Origin: an uncultured Porphyromonadaceae bacterium
GTDB lineage: Bacteria; Bacteroidota; Bacteroidia; Bacteroidales; Muribaculaceae
Length of the DNA: 51,730 nt
Assembly: GCA_902491625.1 (NCBI GenBank)
Contig: CABUIO010000015.1
Location: forward strand, 1 to 51,730
Direction: 5' to 3'
The notes under the pieces were generated by a model. The model was not told the DNA's origin, made no database searches, and saw only the letters and a program-made list of their open reading frames with translations. The position numbers were made by a program, and so were the translations under genes. Positions within the stretch are counted from its first letter, which is position 1. Every line of letters starts with the position of its first letter. Below, in pieces: positions 48,337 to 51,730 of the stretch.

Positions 48337-49148
48337 TTCGTAGTCGGGTTAATCAGTTGGTCAGAAGTTTTGCCGAAACGGCGTTCACGCCCCTGATAGT
48401 CAAGAAGCGCCTCGACAAACTGGAGCTTGCCGAAGTCAGGCCATAATATATCTGTGAAATAGAGTTCGCTGTAGGCTATCTGCCAGAGCAGATAGTTGGA
48501 GATGCGCAGCTCGCCTCCGGTGCGGATGAGCAGATCGGGATCGGGCATCGGCGCCGTTGCAAGAGTGGAGGCAATCATCTCCTCGTCGATCGCGTCGGGA
48601 TCAAGCTCTCCGGCAGCGGCCTTGCGGGCAAGGATGCGTGCGGCTCTCGTCAGCTCCCAACGGGAGGAATAGCTGATGGCGAGCGTCAGGGTCAGTCCGG
48701 TGCAATGTGCTGTCTGCGCCACACCGCGGTGCAGATTCTCCCGCGCCTCGTCAGGCATCATGTCGACGTCGCCGATTATATTGAGACGAACATTGTTGCG
48801 CAGCAGATCGGGCACCTCGCGCACGAGCACGAGACTGAAAAGATGCATCAGGGCGTCGACCTCCTCCTTGGGACGGTTCCAGTTCTCGGTGCTGAAGGTG
48901 TAGAGGGTAAGATAGCCTATGCCGAGTTCGGAACAGATCTCCGTGATTTTCCTCACGCTTTTCACACCCTCGTTATGTCCGGCGCTACGGTCGAGTCCGC
49001 GGGCTCTGGCCCAGCGTCCGTTGCCATCCATAATCACGGCCACGTGGCGTGGCATCTTGCCGTCGCTCAGCTCCTTGACACGGATGGCAAGCAGATCCTC
49101 CGGAGCGACGGAGTTGTCTTGTGGCGTTGTTTGCGGGATCTCTTTCAT
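48333..49148 (-). CDS. uppS: Isoprenyl transferase (undecaprenyl diphosphate synthase)
   Basis: A 271-residue cis-prenyltransferase making the C55 carrier for peptidoglycan and surface glycans. The catalytic/diphosphate motif VAVIMDGNGRWARARGLDRSAGH is intact, followed by LTLYTFSTENWNRP and, near the C-terminus, DLLIRTGGELRISNYLLWQIAYSELYFTD. Its length is somewhat above the usual 240-250 because of a charged N-terminal extension. It starts the uppS-bamA overlap and follows the DUF6089 gene by 34 bases. Confidence 0.95.
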   Translation of the reverse strand: MKEIPQTTPQDNSVAPEDLLAIRVKELSDGKMPRHVAVIMDGNGRWARARGLDRSAGHNEGVKSVRKITEICSELGIGYLTLYTFSTENWNRPKEEVDALMHLFSLVLVREVPDLLRNNVRLNIIGDVDMMPDEARENLHRGVAQTAHCTGLTLTLAISYSSRWELTRAARILARKAAAGELDPDAIDEEMIASTLATAPMPDPDLLIRTGGELRISNYLLWQIAYSELYFTDILWPDFGKLQFVEALLDYQGRERRFGKTSDQLINPTTK

Positions 49149-49182
49149 GCTTTCTTACATATTGTGAGGATGGAGAGTCTTC

Positions 49183-49872
49183 TTATTCTTTATAATTGCA
49201 GGCGCGGCAACGCTCGCCGAATTCATAGCTGATGGTGAAGGTGAGAGTGGAGATCCAGTCAGTGTTCTTCATAAAGGAACTCTTGATCTGATATGGATCC
49301 TTGAGATTGTCGCCGTCGACCTTGTCGGAGAGGGTCTTCTTCATCAGGAACTCGGCACCGAGGTTAACCCGCGGCCGGAGCTTGTATTTCACACCCACGC
49401 CAAAAGGGATGTCGACTGTAAAACCGGATTTGCCGTCGACCGTCCAGACGAGGAAGCCGATACCGGCAGTAACGTAGGGAGAGATGCGTTTGAGCTTGCG
49501 GTAGCGCTCCCCCATGCCGTAGTTGAAGAAATTGAATTCAAACATCTCGCCTACCTCGTAGAAAGTGGTGTTGAACTTGAATGTCTGAGCGTCGGGAAAG
49601 ACATTCTCCATGTCGGCACTGTTGCCGCGCAGGCCTCCGACCGTGAGATTGGTCTTCAGCGCGAGGCGAGGATTGAAAAGATAGCGGAACACAGCCTCAA
49701 CGTTCCAGCTCGGATTGCCGAAAAGATTGGAGGTGTTAGCGTCGCCGAGATAGCCGCTCATGCCGGCACCACCGCCGATGTCGAATTTATAGTCGATCTG
49801 GGCGGATGCCGGAACTGCTGCCGCGAAAAGCAGCAGAAGCGAAAGGATTATGTGGCGAAAAATTCGTTTCAT
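49183..49872 (-). CDS. DUF6089-type outer-membrane beta-barrel protein
   Basis: A 229-residue exported barrel with a signal peptide (ILSLLLLFAAAVPASAQ) and alternating strands (YKFDIGGGAGMSGYLGDAN, NVEAVFRYLFNPRLALKTNLTVG, SPYVTAGIGFLVW, FGVGVKYKLRPRVNLGAEF). The C-terminus (TFTISYEFGERCRACNYKE) continues past the last strand. DUF6089 proteins are regularly found immediately upstream of uppS-bamA in Bacteroidales. The function is not established; an accessory role in envelope assembly is a guess from position. Confidence 0.85.
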   Translation of the reverse strand: MKRIFRHIILSLLLLFAAAVPASAQIDYKFDIGGGAGMSGYLGDANTSNLFGNPSWNVEAVFRYLFNPRLALKTNLTVGGLRGNSADMENVFPDAQTFKFNTTFYEVGEMFEFNFFNYGMGERYRKLKRISPYVTAGIGFLVWTVDGKSGFTVDIPFGVGVKYKLRPRVNLGAEFLMKKTLSDKVDGDNLKDPYQIKSSFMKNTDWISTLTFTISYEFGERCRACNYKE

Positions 49873-49928
49873 AAAATTACGTGTTGAGGAGAAAGAGTTT
49901 TGTCGTGTCGTGCCCGGACGCGGATTCG

Positions 49929-51449
49929 TCAGAGCAACGGCAGGAAGGTGAGGCGCCTGATCACACCGCGCCAGACAGTATTGTAGAGCTTCCCGGAGGA
50001 ATCACGTCCGCCATAAAGGTAAATGTAGGGGCATTCCCACTTCACGTCGTAGCCGTCGGTGGCGTAGTCGACCCTGAACCACGAGGGAAGGTCGGGAGTA
50101 GTCGCCGAGTTCCAGCCGCGGGGTTCGAAATTGCCGCTCATCTCGGTGGTCGCCGCAACGGCGTCGAGGTCATACATTCCGGGGATATATTCCGGCATCT
50201 GCATCAGCTCGGAGGCCTTCGACCAGAAGACTCCGTTGTCATAGCTCACGTACATGTCGCGGTTGAGATTGCCGTCGGCATCGCGGCCACCCATGACCAT
50301 CAGCACGCTGTATTCGTTGAAGATCCACGATTTGTCGGTGCGGCGGTATGCGAAGTAAGGGATCATCGCGGCGCCGTCGAGAGCCGGAACACCGCCGTTG
50401 GAAATCTGCGCCCAGCGCGATCCGTCGAACGCCCACACGGCGCCGGAAAGTTTGCCGGCGCGGTCGGTGCCCCCATAGATTACTGCGTACGGATTGTCCC
50501 ACCATTTGGAGTTGAGGAGAAGCATGTCGGTGTAGCCGCTGACAGGGAATCCGTCAGGCACACTGCCGCCCATCACGCCTGCGGGAAAGGAGGTGAACTC
50601 AAGGGCGTCACCCTGCGCCGGAAGGGAAATACCGGTGAGAGCATTGCCGTAAGCGCCGAGAATACAGCTCCATTTCTCGCCGGTGGCGCCCCATCCTCCC
50701 ACGCCGTCGGGCGACGAGTAGAGGGTGCCGTCAGTAGCAAGCATGTAGTATCTTGAATCGCAGAAAGCAAAACTTCTTACTTTCGGCACGAACGGAAGCT
50801 CAATTCTGTTCTTAGTCCAGACCCCTGAGAAAGCGTCGGCCGAAGAGGAGAAAGTGTAGGAGCCGTCAGCCTCGGCGATGACAGCGGCGACTGAACCGTC
50901 GCCTGTCTGCACGGTGCGCTGCTCTATGGGAGCCTCAAGACGCGAAGGGAGTTTGGAAATGGCGGTGTTGCCCCACCAGAGCGAATCAGGCTCCATGGTA
51001 TGGACGTTGACTTTGACTTCGTAAGCGCGGGAATTGCCCTCTGCCGACATAAGCTCCAGCACAACGCGCCCCGTGAAATCGATGCTGTCGTCGGAATTCT
51101 TGAGATAGTCCACCTCTCCGGTACGCTTTGAGCCACCCTCCATGATGATATTGGCTTTTGTCACCGACGACGGAAGCGCAATGATGGGGATAAGGGCGTC
51201 GACCTTAGTGCCCTTGGGCAGCGAGTCGGCGTTGAAAATCAGGCCGCGCTCCAGATCGATGGAGAAAAACACCGAATCCAGACCGGAAAGAACCTTTGTA
51301 TTGGCTTTAAGGGAGAAACCGTTGACGGCAACAGATGAAGGCTCCACATAGTATGGAGTATCGGAACTGTCCTTGTTGCACGACGAAAGGGTGAGCGACA
51401 AGGCGATCAGCAGGCCGGCAAGCGGCAGAAATAGTCGTTTAAAAGTCAT
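49929..51449 (-). CDS. DUF6242 lipoprotein with beta-propeller
   Basis: A 506-residue lipoprotein (lipobox LSSC near residue 24, then NKDSSDTP). The N-terminal Ig-like or DUF5018-type region (about 35-150: IEDLERG-type strands and AYEVKVNVHT) is followed by a Kelch-like beta-propeller with repeated GG(R/T)D blades: YGGTDRAGKLSGAVWAFD, MVMGGRDADGNLNRDMYVSYD and YLYGGRDSSGKLYNTVWRG. These are surface or periplasmic binding proteins of unknown ligand. The ATG at 51449 gives a proper signal peptide; codons upstream to 51557 are rejected. It lies 56 bases before the DUF6089 gene. Confidence 0.82.
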   Translation of the reverse strand: MTFKRLFLPLAGLLIALSLTLSSCNKDSSDTPYYVEPSSVAVNGFSLKANTKVLSGLDSVFFSIDLERGLIFNADSLPKGTKVDALIPIIALPSSVTKANIIMEGGSKRTGEVDYLKNSDDSIDFTGRVVLELMSAEGNSRAYEVKVNVHTMEPDSLWWGNTAISKLPSRLEAPIEQRTVQTGDGSVAAVIAEADGSYTFSSSADAFSGVWTKNRIELPFVPKVRSFAFCDSRYYMLATDGTLYSSPDGVGGWGATGEKWSCILGAYGNALTGISLPAQGDALEFTSFPAGVMGGSVPDGFPVSGYTDMLLLNSKWWDNPYAVIYGGTDRAGKLSGAVWAFDGSRWAQISNGGVPALDGAAMIPYFAYRRTDKSWIFNEYSVLMVMGGRDADGNLNRDMYVSYDNGVFWSKASELMQMPEYIPGMYDLDAVAATTEMSGNFEPRGWNSATTPDLPSWFRVDYATDGYDVKWECPYIYLYGGRDSSGKLYNTVWRGVIRRLTFLPLL

Positions 51450-51561
51450 TGTCAGATAATGATTTGCACCATGACCGGAAGCCGTAGAGGCAACCTCCGG
51501 CAGAGTGTTGGCCAAGAGAACGAGACTGCGTAAAACCGCACGGCGTCCTCTTTTCAAATTG

Positions 51562-51569
51562 CAAATTTA
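51562..51569 (-). promoter_or_regulatory. -7 promoter box upstream of the DUF6242 gene
   Basis: The minus strand reads TAAATTTG (TAnnTTTG) about 112 bases upstream of the DUF6242 ATG. No -33 element at the right distance. The rest of 51570-51730 shows no gene. Confidence 0.4.
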
Positions 51570-51730
51570 GCATTTATTGGCGAAATAAGGATTATCCGAG
51601 GTAGCGAAACTTCATTAATTGGATTTTTTATGGCTTTTTTAACGCCCCTTAACCACCGCCAAAGTCTGCGCCCCTTTAGAGGTTGTTTAATAATGCTTGT
51701 TAACGACAGGGTCGAGAATTTTGGAGCGGA

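Overview
The window looks like chromosomal DNA of a member of the Bacteroidales, most likely a GC-rich gut lineage such as Muribaculaceae. The family-level call is inference. The evidence is: (i) several promoters with the Bacteroidota -7 box TAnnTTTG, some with a TTTG or TTG -33 element 19-20 bases upstream; (ii) Bacteroidota-type families (DUF4292, DUF4465, DUF6089, DUF6242, CcsBA, imelysin); (iii) gene blocks typical of this order (dut-TPR-DUF4292-EnvC-like; uppS-bamA-ompH-ompH-murI; prmC-recX-comF-pyrE with divergent ribD; rpsU-xerC-hpf). No rRNA, tRNA or CRISPR array was seen.

Layout. 1-3203: two periplasmic/lipoprotein genes plus a REP-type palindromic repeat domain around an IS200/RAYT-like Y1 transposase. 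3204-11208: a minus-strand block with flippase, FemAB-like acyltransferase, EnvC-like murein hydrolase activator, DUF4292 lipoprotein, TPR protein, dut and a GT2 glycosyltransferase. 11313-12574: a 55-aa 2x[4Fe-4S] ferredoxin, a noncoding array of 40-42 base tandem repeats, and tpx. 12575-19589: AraC regulator, AddA-like helicase-nuclease, SUI1/YciH, FdtA-like cupin, hpf, xerC and rpsU. 19748-24578: a small unknown protein, an EEP phosphohydrolase, two rhomboid proteases, HU and a DUF4465 lipoprotein. 24787-31071: a plus-strand operon of Glu-rich porin, imelysin lipoprotein, di-heme c-type oxidoreductase and CcsBA cytochrome c synthase, probably an iron or redox surface system with its own heme attachment. 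31187-37936: a DUF4143-type ATPase with a repeat-rich promoter, then a minus-strand block with LysE, a Rieske-like lipoprotein, SRPBCC, pyrE, comF, recX and prmC. 38066-42545: an AT-rich island. 42555-51449: ribD, murI, two OmpH chaperones, bamA, uppS, DUF6089 and DUF6242.

The most striking feature is the AT-rich island between prmC and ribD. It carries a type II restriction-modification pair (a C5-cytosine methyltransferase and a SacI-family endonuclease), two uncharacterised genes and a decayed wHTH-protein remnant. It is bounded by 71-base direct repeats (69/71 identical) made of the -7 box region, start codon and first about 20 codons of ribD. One copy is now a 30-codon ribD stub and the other opens the intact ribD. 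The structure fits insertion with a long target duplication, which leaves the host gene whole but gives it a new upstream promoter region.
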